A stretch of 64,000 bases of DNA from Polaribacter sargassicola (GCF_021991835.1 NZ_JAHDAU010000001.1:124001-188000); one strand, 5' to 3'; positions 43,225-53,126 are shown, counted from the stretch's first letter. A program made the numbers and translations. Notes: generated by a model from the sequence alone, not told the origin.

Positions 43225-43301
43225 TTTTTATTTTGTATTGTTATTATTGTTTGCACAAAGAAACCACCAAAGCTTTTAAATAACCTTAACTAAATATTAA
43301 T

Positions 43302-43341
43302 TATATGTTAGATAAAAACATGTTTGTTAACTAATTGTTAA
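43302..43341 (-). promoter_or_regulatory. TTAACA-N5-TTAACA direct repeat and CTAACATATA element
   Basis: On the minus strand TTAACA at 43336-43341 and 43325-43330 (11-base period), then CTAACATATA at 43302-43311, upstream of the lipoprotein gene. The gene starting at 46182 has the same two elements. This looks like the direct-repeat site of an OmpR/PhoB-class regulator. Confidence 0.5.
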
Positions 43342-43374
43342 CTTGTTATTTTTTTAAAAAAAGAACCATATATG

Positions 43375-43408
43375 AAAAAACCTAGAAATAAATTTCTAGG
43401 TTTTTTTT
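43375..43408 (-). terminator. Intrinsic terminator after the TonB receptor
   Basis: Stem AAAAAACCTAGAAAT (43375-43389) with its complement (43392-43406). It separates the receptor transcript from the lipoprotein gene, so each has its own promoter. Confidence 0.8.
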
Positions 43409-43431
43409 ATGTGTACTAAAAGTTCTTTTTC

Positions 43432-46182
43432 TTAAAAAGTATATTTAATTCCTAAACTCAATTGAACACCTTGTTTATAGTTCGAAACAACTTCGTTAAC
43501 CTCTTCTGCATTTAAGTAATTTACTAACTGTGTTTGCTTAATATCTGGATTCAATAAATTTCTTCCTATAAATTTAACAGTTAGATGTTCATTTAACTCT
43601 TTGCTTAAAACTAAATCTAAAGAAACAAAACCTTTTTCTATAATTTCATCATTATAAAGAGTAGCACTACTAACAAAATCTTCTGGAGAACCTAGTGCAA
43701 AAACTTTATCTGATGAATAATTACCTGTTAGAGTTGCCGAAAATTCATTTTCTTTATTACTACTATAACTTAAGCTACCATTTACAATTAAATCTGAAGC
43801 ACCTTGTAAATCTGATTCTGTTTTACCTTTATATTGAAAAATATCGTATAAATCTTGATTAAACCACATCTTTGTTAAGTTTGCTGTAAAACCTAATACA
43901 GTATCATCTTCTTCATTCTTAATAAAACTTGTTTTTGTTTCAAACTCTAACCCTTTTACTGTTGCTTTATCTCCTGTATTGTAAAAAATAAAGTTACCTG
44001 ATGATCCTCTTGATTGCGCTAAGTTAATTGGGTTTTTTATGCTCTTATAAAAACCAGTTAAAGAAAAAACTTCTCCTCTACTTGGAAAAAACTCCCATTT
44101 TAAATCAACATTAATAACATCCGATTTTTCTAACTCTGGATTACCTTTTGATACACGACCTGTTGGTGAAACATACTCAAAAGGAGACAATTCTTTAAAC
44201 TCTGGTAACGTTTGTGTAAGACTTGTTGCAAAACGTAAATATTGATTTTCTGCAACTTCATATTTTAAATTAAGGCTTGGAAAAAGATTTTCATAAGTTT
44301 TACTTGTATTACCTATTCTACCCACATAATTAGCTACATCCCAAGATACATTAATTTCATCTATCTCAAAACGTAAACCTAAATTACCAGAAAGTTTTGG
44401 ATTTAATATAAAATTAAAATCTGTAAAAGCAGCCAACACATTAAGTTCTCCCGTAAAAAGATCTGCCTGACCAACTCTAAGATTTAAACCGTTATTTAAA
44501 TTTGATTGCGTAAAAGTTGTAGATAATTCATCTACAGAAGGTGCTGTAAAGTTTCTTGCTAAAACACCTATTTGTTGTGAATAAAATTCTCTTTCTTTTC
44601 TTCTATAATTTACTCCATAATTAAGCGCAAAAGGTTTATCCCCATCCTCATTAAGTGCACCAAATGTCCAATTATTTTTAATAAAACCATTAAGCTCTAT
44701 ATCTTCAATTTCTTGTGTAGATTTTCTTTGTTGATAATCACCAACGTGCGCATATTGTATTAGAGAAGATGACTCAACATCTAAAATATTAACCTCATTT
44801 CTAATTCTATTTGGTTCTTCTGCTAAAACATAATTATAACCACCTGCCCAACTTAAAGTATTGTTATCGTTTAAATTATGCTCTCCCATTAATTGATTAA
44901 CAAACATTGTAGTTTGTTTAAAATTTTGATCTCTAATAAAAGCTCCTTCTTCTTGAGGGTCTTGATCATAAACAAATCCTAAACCATTTCTACCCTGCTC
45001 ATACAAGTTATTAGAACCTTTATTTACAAATAATGTATTAAATTTTACACTATTATTATCATCTAATTTTAATTTAAAATTTAAATATCCACTAGTGTTT
45101 GTTTTAGTTGTAAAACTTTCCACTTCATCGAAAGAAGTATCATTACGATTCTGTCTGAAGCTTTGAAACTCTCCAGAAAAATATTCAAAAGATTTAGAGT
45201 GAGAAATTGTTGTGTAAAATGACAAATCTTTACTAAAAATTTCAAACTTTTTAGCTGCTGATAAAGATCCACTATAATTTATAGGCTGTGCAGATAAAAC
45301 TTCTGTATCCCAACCTTGGTATGTTATTAAATCTTGTAAAGCATATTGTTTTTTATGAAAACCAAAATTTATATCATTACTTATTATTGTTGTTCTAAAA
45401 TCTCCTTCATAAGCCAATACACTTGTATTAGCACCTCCAGAAACGCCTACAGAGTAGTTTTCTTTAGTATAATCTTTAGTTATAACATCTACATTACCAG
45501 AAGCTTGATCTGAATAACCCGATGTAGCATATGTTTTACTAATACCAACATTTTTAATAACATCTGTAGAAAAAAGACTTAAATTAATATTTTTTCTTTC
45601 AACATCATCAGAAGGTATTGGCAAGCCATTCATTGTTGTAGATAAATATCTATCTCCTAAACCTCTAATAAAAATATCTCCTGTACCCTGACTCTTAGTA
45701 ACTCCAGAAATTTTAGTTGTTGCTGTTGCTGCATCTGAAACCCCTATTTTAGATAAAGTTTGAGCCCCAATACTTTCTTTAATTACAGTTGCTTTCTTTT
45801 GTTCTAATAACAGTGCACTTGCAGATTCTTTATTTGCAGATGATTTTACAACAACCTCATCTAAAGAAACCCCTTCTGCTGCAGACATTATTTGATTTAC
45901 AACTACAGTTTCTCCCGCTTTAATGGTTACTGTTTTTTCTATTGTTTTATAACCTAAAAAACTAAAAACTACAATATGTGTACCAGTAGGCACACTAAGC
46001 GTATAATTACCATCAAAATCTGTTGTTACACCAATAGCTGTACCTTTAATAAGAACATTTGCAAAAGGCAATGGCTCATTATTAGTTTCTTTATCCGTTA
46101 ACAAACCTTTTAAAGTTCCTTTATCTTGAGCATAGATAAACTGACATAAAGTTAACAGAGTAATAAATAAAATTTTCTTCAT
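43432..46182 (-). CDS. TonB-dependent receptor with carboxypeptidase-like N-terminal domain
   Basis: 916 residues. Signal peptide ending FIYAQ. A regulatory-like beta-sandwich (about 25-110: LKGLLTDKETNNEPLPFANV, GVTTDFDGNYTL) is followed by SLDEVVVKSS, a plug (about 135-240, GDIFIRGLGDRYLSTTMNGL) and a barrel ending YTF. The N-terminus matches receptors of the CarboxypepD_reg/plug type. The conserved IRGLGDRY suggests a subgroup with a specific ligand. It is divergent from a Pit-type phosphate transporter 371 bases away, with a TTAACA repeat upstream. A phosphorus-containing ligand is inference. Confidence 0.93.
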   Translation of the reverse strand: MKKILFITLLTLCQFIYAQDKGTLKGLLTDKETNNEPLPFANVLIKGTAIGVTTDFDGNYTLSVPTGTHIVVFSFLGYKTIEKTVTIKAGETVVVNQIMSAAEGVSLDEVVVKSSANKESASALLLEQKKATVIKESIGAQTLSKIGVSDAATATTKISGVTKSQGTGDIFIRGLGDRYLSTTMNGLPIPSDDVERKNINLSLFSTDVIKNVGISKTYATSGYSDQASGNVDVITKDYTKENYSVGVSGGANTSVLAYEGDFRTTIISNDINFGFHKKQYALQDLITYQGWDTEVLSAQPINYSGSLSAAKKFEIFSKDLSFYTTISHSKSFEYFSGEFQSFRQNRNDTSFDEVESFTTKTNTSGYLNFKLKLDDNNSVKFNTLFVNKGSNNLYEQGRNGLGFVYDQDPQEEGAFIRDQNFKQTTMFVNQLMGEHNLNDNNTLSWAGGYNYVLAEEPNRIRNEVNILDVESSSLIQYAHVGDYQQRKSTQEIEDIELNGFIKNNWTFGALNEDGDKPFALNYGVNYRRKEREFYSQQIGVLARNFTAPSVDELSTTFTQSNLNNGLNLRVGQADLFTGELNVLAAFTDFNFILNPKLSGNLGLRFEIDEINVSWDVANYVGRIGNTSKTYENLFPSLNLKYEVAENQYLRFATSLTQTLPEFKELSPFEYVSPTGRVSKGNPELEKSDVINVDLKWEFFPSRGEVFSLTGFYKSIKNPINLAQSRGSSGNFIFYNTGDKATVKGLEFETKTSFIKNEEDDTVLGFTANLTKMWFNQDLYDIFQYKGKTESDLQGASDLIVNGSLSYSSNKENEFSATLTGNYSSDKVFALGSPEDFVSSATLYNDEIIEKGFVSLDLVLSKELNEHLTVKFIGRNLLNPDIKQTQLVNYLNAEEVNEVVSNYKQGVQLSLGIKYTF

Positions 46183-46229
46183 TTTGAATATATAATTTCT
46201 TGCAGCAAAAGTCTACCCAAACTGTAAAC

Positions 46230-46283
46230 TATATGTTAGTTTTAAATTACACTTACATTACTTAAACGTTAACTTAATGTTAA
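46230..46283 (-). promoter_or_regulatory. TTAACA-N5-TTAACG direct repeat and CTAACATATA element upstream of the receptor
   Basis: Minus strand: TTAACA at 46278-46283 and TTAACG at 46267-46272 (11-base period), then CTAACATATA at 46230-46239. Spacing to the latter is 27 bases here but 13 at the lipoprotein gene. Confidence 0.5.
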
Positions 46284-46522
46284 CTGTGAAAAAAAATTTA
46301 ACCTTTAATTAATTTTAAAAATTATTTTTTCTAAATTAAAGCAATTCTTAATACCTTTCATCAATTAAAAATCTACCATTTTTTCTTAAAAAAATGAAGA
46401 AAAAAATTTGTCTGTCATCTATCAAAATAATGGTTATTATAATAGGGAATTTATAGTTTACTAAATTGCTTTAATAGCTAATTATATAACATAAACATAA
46501 CATACAATTTTTTTTGTGTTTG

Positions 46523-46530
46523 TAGATTTG
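46523..46530 (+). promoter_or_regulatory. -7 box (TAGATTTG) before the Pit-type transporter
   Basis: Exact TAnnTTTG match, 23 bases before the ATG at 46554. Confidence 0.5.
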
Positions 46531-46553
46531 CAAACCTAAAACAATATATAAAA

Positions 46554-48812
46554 ATGGGAGATCCATATATTTTGATGCTTATTGCTTTAGCTATTTTAGC
46601 TATTGTAGATTTAATTGTTGGAGTAAGTAATGACGCTGTTAATTTCTTAAATTCAGCTATTGGCTCTAAAGCAATATCAGTAAGAAACATAATGCTTATA
46701 GCCAGTATAGGTGTGTTCTTTGGCGCAGTTACCTCTAGCGGAATGATGGAAGTGGCTAGAAAAGGTATCTTTAACCCAAACATGTTTATGTTTCAAGACA
46801 TTATGTTCATTTTTATGGCCGTAATGATTACAGACATTTTACTATTAGATATTTTTAACTCTATTGGAATGCCTACATCAACTACTGTTTCTATTGTATT
46901 TGAGCTTCTTGGTGCAGCTGTTAGTATATCATTAATTAAAATTGCTGCTAATGAAGGACAATCATTTTCTGATCTCTGGAGCTATATAAACCATGAAACT
47001 GCAACAGTAATAATTTTTGGTATTTTATTATCTGTAGTTGTCGCTTTTTCTGTTGGAGCTTTAGTACAATTTATTTCTAGAGTAATATTTTCATTCAATT
47101 TTGAAAAAAGACCTACATATATTAGTGCGGTTTTTGGTGGTTTTGCTATAACCGCAATTACTTATTTTATTATCATTAAAGGTCTTAAAGGAACACCTTT
47201 TTACAAAGACCTAGAACATTTAATAGAAGGTAATACTCTAATGATTATTGTTGGTAGTTTTATTGCCTGGTCTATTATATCACAACTTTTAATTAAATTA
47301 TTTAAAATTAATATTTTAAAACTAATTATTGGTGTTGGTACTTTTTCTTTAGCAATGGCTTTTTCTGGTAACGACTTAGTAAATTTTGTAGGTGTACCTA
47401 TTGCCGCTTGGAACTCTTACCAATCTTGGGTTAGCTCTGGTATTGAACCCGATGCTTTTTCTATGGGAATTTTAGCAGAAAAAGTACCTTCTAATATGTT
47501 ATTATTGTTATTAGCTGGTGCAATTATGGTTATTACTTTATGGACTTCTAGTAAGGCACAAAATGTTATAAAAACTGGTATCGATTTATCTCGCCAAGGA
47601 GAGGGTCATGAAAAGTTTCAACCAAACACATTATCAAGAATTTTTGTTAGAATTGCTATGGGCATTAATGTTGGTATAAGTTATGTAATCCCTAAAACAA
47701 CATTAACTTTTATTGATTCTAAATTTCAAAAACCTATTATAGAGTTACCAAAAGATAAAACTTATGAATTACCTGCTTTTGATTTAGTAAGGGCTTCTGT
47801 TAACCTTATTGTAGCAGGTATTTTAATATCTATTGCAACATCTATGAAATTACCTTTATCTACAACCTATGTAACTTTTATGGTAGCAATGGGTACATCT
47901 TTAGCAGATAGAGCTTGGGGAAGAGAAAGTGCTGTTTATAGGGTAGCAGGTGTAATTAATGTTATTGGTGGTTGGTTTTTAACAGCAATTGTTGCCTTTT
48001 TAGCTTCTGCATTAGTAGCATACTTAATTAGTTGGGACATGATTATGATTCCTATTCTATTAGCTCTTGTTGCATTTTTAATAATTAGAAATTCTTTAAT
48101 TTATAGAAAAAAATCTAAAGAAGTTAAAAAACAAGAATATATTGAGAGGTCAGAATTAATTACCATTAATGGTGTTATAGAAGAAAGTGCAGATCATATT
48201 TCTAGTGTAATAGCAAGAGTAAATAAATTATATACTAATGTTGTAAATGATCTAGGCAATCATGATTTAAATAAGTTACGCAAAACAGACAAACATGTTG
48301 CTAAACTTAATGAAGAAATAGATAGTTTAAAAGATGGCGTTTTCTACTTTATAAAATCTTTAGATGAAACTTCTGTACAAGCGAGTAGATTTTATATTTT
48401 AGTTTTAGGTTACTTACAAGATGTTGCTCAATCTATAAGTTATATTTCTAGAGCAAGTTACAAGCACGTAAACAACAATCATAAAAACTTAAAGAAAGCT
48501 CAAATAAATGACTTAAATGAAATAGATGCTCAATTAACTACTTTATTAACTAAAGAAGCTTTAATTTTTGAAAAAAGACAACTAGATAATCTTAATGGCC
48601 TAATTATAGAAAAAACATTATTGTTAAAAGACGTGTCTAAATCTATAGAAAAACAAGTAGCAAGAATTAGAACAGATGAAACAAGTCCTAAAAATACTAC
48701 TTTATACTTTAGCTTACTTTTAGAAACAAAAGATTTAATTAAGGCATTAATGAACTTATTAGAAACCTACGAAGAGTTTCATTTAAGTACAAAAAACAAA
48801 AAAACTGATTAA
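46554..48812 (+). CDS. Inorganic phosphate transporter (Pit family) with C-terminal PhoU-like domain
   Basis: 752 residues. The membrane part (about 1-530) has duplicated Pit signatures: GVSNDAVNFLNSAIGSKA (about 23-40) and FSGNDLVNFVGVPIAAW (about 266-282), with about twelve helices. PLSTTYVTFMVAMGTSLADRAWG is the second conserved block. Residues about 540-752 are soluble and helical (HISSVIARVNKLYTNVVNDLG), resembling PhoU. It imports phosphate, probably with a cation. Much longer than E. coli PitA (499). The ligand is a family inference. Confidence 0.92.
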   Translation: MGDPYILMLIALAILAIVDLIVGVSNDAVNFLNSAIGSKAISVRNIMLIASIGVFFGAVTSSGMMEVARKGIFNPNMFMFQDIMFIFMAVMITDILLLDIFNSIGMPTSTTVSIVFELLGAAVSISLIKIAANEGQSFSDLWSYINHETATVIIFGILLSVVVAFSVGALVQFISRVIFSFNFEKRPTYISAVFGGFAITAITYFIIIKGLKGTPFYKDLEHLIEGNTLMIIVGSFIAWSIISQLLIKLFKINILKLIIGVGTFSLAMAFSGNDLVNFVGVPIAAWNSYQSWVSSGIEPDAFSMGILAEKVPSNMLLLLLAGAIMVITLWTSSKAQNVIKTGIDLSRQGEGHEKFQPNTLSRIFVRIAMGINVGISYVIPKTTLTFIDSKFQKPIIELPKDKTYELPAFDLVRASVNLIVAGILISIATSMKLPLSTTYVTFMVAMGTSLADRAWGRESAVYRVAGVINVIGGWFLTAIVAFLASALVAYLISWDMIMIPILLALVAFLIIRNSLIYRKKSKEVKKQEYIERSELITINGVIEESADHISSVIARVNKLYTNVVNDLGNHDLNKLRKTDKHVAKLNEEIDSLKDGVFYFIKSLDETSVQASRFYILVLGYLQDVAQSISYISRASYKHVNNNHKNLKKAQINDLNEIDAQLTTLLTKEALIFEKRQLDNLNGLIIEKTLLLKDVSKSIEKQVARIRTDETSPKNTTLYFSLLLETKDLIKALMNLLETYEEFHLSTKNKKTD

Positions 48813-48837
48813 ATAAAATACTAATAAATATCTTAAA

Positions 48838-48875
48838 AAAAATCCAGTAAGGTTATTCTTTACTGGTTTTTTTTT
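48838..48875. terminator. Probable bidirectional terminator
   Basis: CCAGTAA (48844-48850) pairs with TTACTGG (48859-48865), with A- and T-runs outside. It lies between the convergent Pit and patatin genes. Confidence 0.65.
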
Positions 48876-51075
48876 AAAACCAAAAACCAAAATTAAATAA
48901 CCAATATCTTTCTCTATTATCTGGAGACCAACTATACTTTAATTCTATAGGACCAAAGAAACTGTTATAACTATAACCAACTGCATAACCAGACTTAAGC
49001 TCATTAAACAACTTTAGGTTTCTAAAAACATTATCATCTAACTTAGCATAATTAGCTATAAAAGACACATAACTATTACTATTAAAAGCATAACTTAAAT
49101 TAAGTTCGGTTTTTATAAAAGAATCGTTAGAAAGATCTGCCATTTCATACCCGTAAAAAGAATAAAAATTATTTATAAAATTCTTATTGTAACCACCTAA
49201 ATAAAAATCAAAAAAATCAGAATTTACTTCCCTTAAAGTAAAACCTGCTTCGTTAGTTACCTTTAAAGTTAATTTGTCTTTATAAGATTTTGCAAAACCA
49301 AATGTACCTTTTGCTTGAGCAAAACTTATAAAATTATCATTATAATCAGATGAACTCATGTACCATTTAAAATTAAAATCTGCAAAATATCCTTTTGTAG
49401 GAAAATATTTTTTATCGTAAGTATCTAATTTTATATAACCATAACTATTTAAATAGTTACTATTATCAAAAATTGTTTCTTCTTCATTAGATATAGAAAT
49501 TGTTTCTGTAGTTGCTTTTAAATATTTGTGTTCTAAGCCCAAACCAATAGCAAATTTTCTATTAAAAGTTGTTTGTAAAAAAAACTGATTTGTAATGTCT
49601 GTATATTTTAAATTAATTCTACTTATGTTAGGATATTCTTCTGGTAGTATATTAAATCTAGAGTTGGTTGAAAAATGATTGTACCTAGATGTTAACCCGT
49701 AACTTGTATAAAATCCGTTATCTACAAAATAGTTTAAATTATACCTTAAATTGTCTCCTAAAATTAGATCTAGAGAAAACATATCATTATTAATTAATAA
49801 ATGTTTCTGATTATAATTAGCTAATACACCTGTCTTATAAAGATTATCAAAATGAAACCCTAATTTTAAATTTGCGTTTTCTAAAGATTCTTTTAAAAGA
49901 AAATTAATCTTATAAGTACTATCTTTTTTTTGATGTAAACTGTATTCTATTCTATCGTAATTTTTGGTTGATGATAGTTGATAAATCTTTTGTGTTATTT
50001 CTTTTCTAGAAAGCGTATCTCCTTCTTTAATATTTATTTTACCTAAAACAAAAGCACGAGTATAACTGTAAGAACCATTTAAATCTATCTCTGAAATTAA
50101 ATACTTTTTATCATCAAAAAATAACTTCTTTCTTTCTTTTTTATTTTTTTGATTTGCAGCTAATTTTTTAAAAACATCGCTAAATTTTGCTCCTTCAATA
50201 GTTCCTTTTTCTAAAATTTCTTCTTTTTTATCAAAATCTACAACACCAAAACCATATGTGTCTGGATGAATATAAATATCTATATTCTTTTTTTCTTGAT
50301 CTGTTTTATTATACATTTGATAATTAACAAGTTGACTTAAAATATCTACTGCAGAATTTAATTTATCTTTTTTATTTAATTTGCCTTCCACATCAACACC
50401 AATTACTAAATCTATCCCTTTAGCTTTCATTATACTTATCGGAAAATTGTTTGCAAGACCACCATCTACCAAAAGCTTATCATCTAAAGCAACAGGGTTT
50501 AACAACGTAGGAAAAGAACCACTAGCTCTTAACGCCAGAGGCAAAGAACCTTTTTCTAACAAAATCTGATTTCCGTTTTCAACATCAGTAGCAATACAAA
50601 AAAAAGGAATTGGTAATTTTCTAAAATCAGAAATACCTTCTACAGAAGATAAAAGCTCTATTAATAAGTTTAAAATATTCTGACCTTTAGAAACTGCTCT
50701 TGGCAAACCAATATTACCTTCACTTATAGGTAAAGTTAATATGGTTCTTTCTCCGAATTCTTTCTCAAAAAAAGGTTCTGCTTTTCTAGGCAGTTTATCT
50801 TGCAATAAAGGTATAAAGTCTGTTTCTAAGATAATTTTCTCTATTTGCTCACCAGAATAACCAATTGCATACAAACCACCAACAATTGCCCCCATACTTG
50901 TACCACCAATATAGTCTAATTGTAAACCTGCTTTATCTATCTCTTTTAAAATCCCTACGTATGCAAATCCTTTTGCACCACCACCACTTAATACTAATCC
51001 TATTTTTGGTTGTTTTTCTTGACTATGGAAAACAATTGTAAATAACAAAAAAAAGGCAATTATATATTTTTTCAT
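48874..51075 (-). CDS. Patatin-like phospholipase with outer-membrane barrel (type V-like)
   Basis: 733 residues. Signal peptide to about residue 18. The patatin domain has the oxyanion GGGAKG (about 31-36), nucleophile Ser60 in GTSMG and catalytic Asp in VDGGLANN (about 203). A POTRA-like segment (about 330-400) and a BamA/TamA-type barrel ending in an aromatic residue (NFGFWF) follow. The layout fits a phospholipase placed at the outer membrane by its own barrel (PlpD-like, type Vd). The start overlaps the uvrC stop by 4 bases, so translation is coupled. Confidence 0.92.
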   Translation of the reverse strand: MKKYIIAFFLLFTIVFHSQEKQPKIGLVLSGGGAKGFAYVGILKEIDKAGLQLDYIGGTSMGAIVGGLYAIGYSGEQIEKIILETDFIPLLQDKLPRKAEPFFEKEFGERTILTLPISEGNIGLPRAVSKGQNILNLLIELLSSVEGISDFRKLPIPFFCIATDVENGNQILLEKGSLPLALRASGSFPTLLNPVALDDKLLVDGGLANNFPISIMKAKGIDLVIGVDVEGKLNKKDKLNSAVDILSQLVNYQMYNKTDQEKKNIDIYIHPDTYGFGVVDFDKKEEILEKGTIEGAKFSDVFKKLAANQKNKKERKKLFFDDKKYLISEIDLNGSYSYTRAFVLGKINIKEGDTLSRKEITQKIYQLSSTKNYDRIEYSLHQKKDSTYKINFLLKESLENANLKLGFHFDNLYKTGVLANYNQKHLLINNDMFSLDLILGDNLRYNLNYFVDNGFYTSYGLTSRYNHFSTNSRFNILPEEYPNISRINLKYTDITNQFFLQTTFNRKFAIGLGLEHKYLKATTETISISNEEETIFDNSNYLNSYGYIKLDTYDKKYFPTKGYFADFNFKWYMSSSDYNDNFISFAQAKGTFGFAKSYKDKLTLKVTNEAGFTLREVNSDFFDFYLGGYNKNFINNFYSFYGYEMADLSNDSFIKTELNLSYAFNSNSYVSFIANYAKLDDNVFRNLKLFNELKSGYAVGYSYNSFFGPIELKYSWSPDNRERYWLFNFGFWF

Positions 51076-52868
51076 TTTTTTACGGTCTCAAAATAATTAT
51101 ACACTTTTAAAGCTCTAGCATTACCAATGACATCCTTTAAATCTTGAAAAGAAGCTTCTTTTACACGTTTGGCCGATTTAAATTTACGTAATAAAGTTGT
51201 AATTGTTTGCTTACCAATATCCGGAATTTGTTCTAATTCTGATTGTATTGTGCTTTTACTACGTTTATTTCTATGAAATGTAATACCAAACCTATGTGCT
51301 TCATTTCTTAAATACTGTGTAATCTTTAAAGTTTCAGATTTCTTATCTAAATATAATGGCACTGGGTCTCCTGGATAATAAATTTCTTCTAAACGTTTTG
51401 CTATACCAATAATGGCAATTTTACCTCTTAAACCTAAAATATCTAAACTTTTTAATGCAGATGAAAGTTGCCCTTTACCTCCATCAATAATAATTAATTG
51501 TGGTAAAGGTTGGTCTTCTTCTAACAAGCGCTTATACCTTCTATAAACAACCTCTTCCATAGAAGCAAAATCATCTGGCCCTTCTACCGTTTTTATATTA
51601 TAATGTCTGTAATCTTTTTTACTTGGTTTTCCGTCTTTAAAAACTACACAAGCTGCCACCGGATTTGTACCTTGTATGTTAGAATTATCAAAACATTCTA
51701 TATGTCTTGGTTCTTCATGCAAACGCAAATCTTTTTTCATTTGTGCCATTAACCTTTTTACATGCCTATCAGGATCAACAATTTTAATTTGCTTAAATTG
51801 TTCTTGTCTGTAGTATTTTGCATTTCTTTCTGATAATTCTACAATTCGTTTTTTATCTCCTAATTTAGGGATGGTAACTTTTACACTTTCTCCTAAATCT
51901 ACTTTAAAAGGCACGTAAATTTCTGGTGATTGAGACTCGAAACGCTGTCTTATTTCTACAATAAAGAGTTCTAACAATTCTTTATCGGTTTCATCTAATT
52001 TCTTTTTTATTTCTGTTGTATGAGATTGAATGATAGATCCATTAGAAATCTTTAAAAAATTTGCATAACCGTGAGTTTCATCAGAAATAATAGAAAAAAC
52101 ATCTACATTATTTATAGATGGATTTATAATAGTAGATTTTGCTTGGTAATTACTTAATAAACTTAGTTTTTCTTTAATCTTTTGCGCTTCTTCAAATTCC
52201 ATTTTTTCAGCGAAAGACATCATCATTTTTTGAAACTTCTCTAAACTTTCTTTAAAGTTTCCTTTAATTATATTTCTAATTTCTTTAATAGAATCGTTGT
52301 ATAACTGTTCTGTTTCTAAACCTTCGCAAGGACCTTTACAATTTTTTAAATGATATTCTAAACAAACTTTATACTTGCCTTCGTTAATATTTTTACGACT
52401 TAAATCGTAATTACAAGTTCTTAAAGGATAAAGTTCTTTAATTAAATCTAACAGAATTCTAACTGTTTTTACAGAAGTATAGGGCCCAAAGTATTCAGAG
52501 CCATCTTTTATAACTCTACGTGTCATAAAAACTCTTGGAAAACGTTCTTTTTTTATACACAACCAAGGATAACTTTTATCATCTTTTAATAAAACATTAT
52601 AACGCGGCTTGTACTTTTTTATTAAGTTATTTTCTAATAAAAGAGCGTCTGTTTCTGTATTAACAACAATATGTTTAATACGTACAATCTTTTTTACAAG
52701 TACTCTAGTTTTACCGTTATCGTGAACTTTATTAAAATAAGAAGCTACTCTTTTTTTTAAATTCTTAGCTTTACCAACATAAATTATTACATCTTCTTTA
52801 TCAAAATATTGATAAACTCCGGGTTCATTTGGTAAGGTTTTTATTTGAATTTCTAAAGGTGTAGACAT
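51072..52868 (-). CDS. uvrC: UvrABC system protein C
   Basis: 598 residues. Nucleotide-excision repair endonuclease. GIY-YIG domain at 14-95 (GVYQYFDKEDVIIYVGKAKN). The cysteine-rich region CKGPCEGL and UVR motif lie near 200-235. The C-terminal RNase H-like nuclease has HIECFDNSNIQG and IIDGGKGQLSSA, then helix-hairpin-helix repeats (about 545-598). The length is normal. The 3' end overlaps the patatin gene by 4 bases. A -7-like TATTTTCG is about 10 bases before the ATG, as at ileS. Confidence 0.97.
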   Translation of the reverse strand: MSTPLEIQIKTLPNEPGVYQYFDKEDVIIYVGKAKNLKKRVASYFNKVHDNGKTRVLVKKIVRIKHIVVNTETDALLLENNLIKKYKPRYNVLLKDDKSYPWLCIKKERFPRVFMTRRVIKDGSEYFGPYTSVKTVRILLDLIKELYPLRTCNYDLSRKNINEGKYKVCLEYHLKNCKGPCEGLETEQLYNDSIKEIRNIIKGNFKESLEKFQKMMMSFAEKMEFEEAQKIKEKLSLLSNYQAKSTIINPSINNVDVFSIISDETHGYANFLKISNGSIIQSHTTEIKKKLDETDKELLELFIVEIRQRFESQSPEIYVPFKVDLGESVKVTIPKLGDKKRIVELSERNAKYYRQEQFKQIKIVDPDRHVKRLMAQMKKDLRLHEEPRHIECFDNSNIQGTNPVAACVVFKDGKPSKKDYRHYNIKTVEGPDDFASMEEVVYRRYKRLLEEDQPLPQLIIIDGGKGQLSSALKSLDILGLRGKIAIIGIAKRLEEIYYPGDPVPLYLDKKSETLKITQYLRNEAHRFGITFHRNKRSKSTIQSELEQIPDIGKQTITTLLRKFKSAKRVKEASFQDLKDVIGNARALKVYNYFETVKK

Positions 52869-53029
52869 AGAACGAAAATACAGTTTTTTAAATTTCTAGA
52901 ATCTAAATAGAAATTCATTTTATCTAAAACAAGATATATTCTATTTTATTTTATAAAAAATTAATTATTTGTTAAAAAATAAGTATAATTACTTAGCTTT
53001 ATTGCTTAACTTTAATTATATTTGCTAAG

Positions 53030-53120
53030 TATAAATCTCACTTTACAAAACAAATATAGGGGGAAAATATATTTGTTAAAAAAAAGTAAAAAAGGTTATC
53101 TATTTATTAGATAACCTTAT
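53030..53120 (+). ncRNA. Candidate small RNA with G5 loop
   Basis: A -7 box TATATTTG (53017-53024) is followed by a 10-bp perfect stem (53049-53058 with 53068-53077) whose loop is GGGGGAAAA. An intrinsic terminator with T8 follows (53092-53126). Both flanking genes are on the minus strand, so a plus transcript would be independent. The hairpin at 53092 also serves lspA, so the RNA is only a candidate. Confidence 0.4.
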
Positions 53121-53126
53121 TTTTTT
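53092..53126. terminator. Intrinsic terminator (lspA side and plus strand)
   Basis: 11-bp perfect stem (53092-53102 with 53108-53118), loop TTTAT, T8 on the plus strand and T-rich on the minus. Confidence 0.8.

Larger units (their letters stand above)
46183..46553. other. 371-bp divergent control region between TonB receptor and Pit transporter
   Basis: Contains the TTAACA repeat for the receptor (46267-46283), CTAACATATA (46230-46239, minus) and the -7 box of the Pit gene (46523-46530). I see no gene. Confidence 0.6.

Noticed and set aside
51935..51955. Partial match to the dispersed repeat inside uvrC (GAGACTCGAAACG)
   Set aside because: It lacks the central GCGC/GCAG core and the encoded residues fit the uvrC family.
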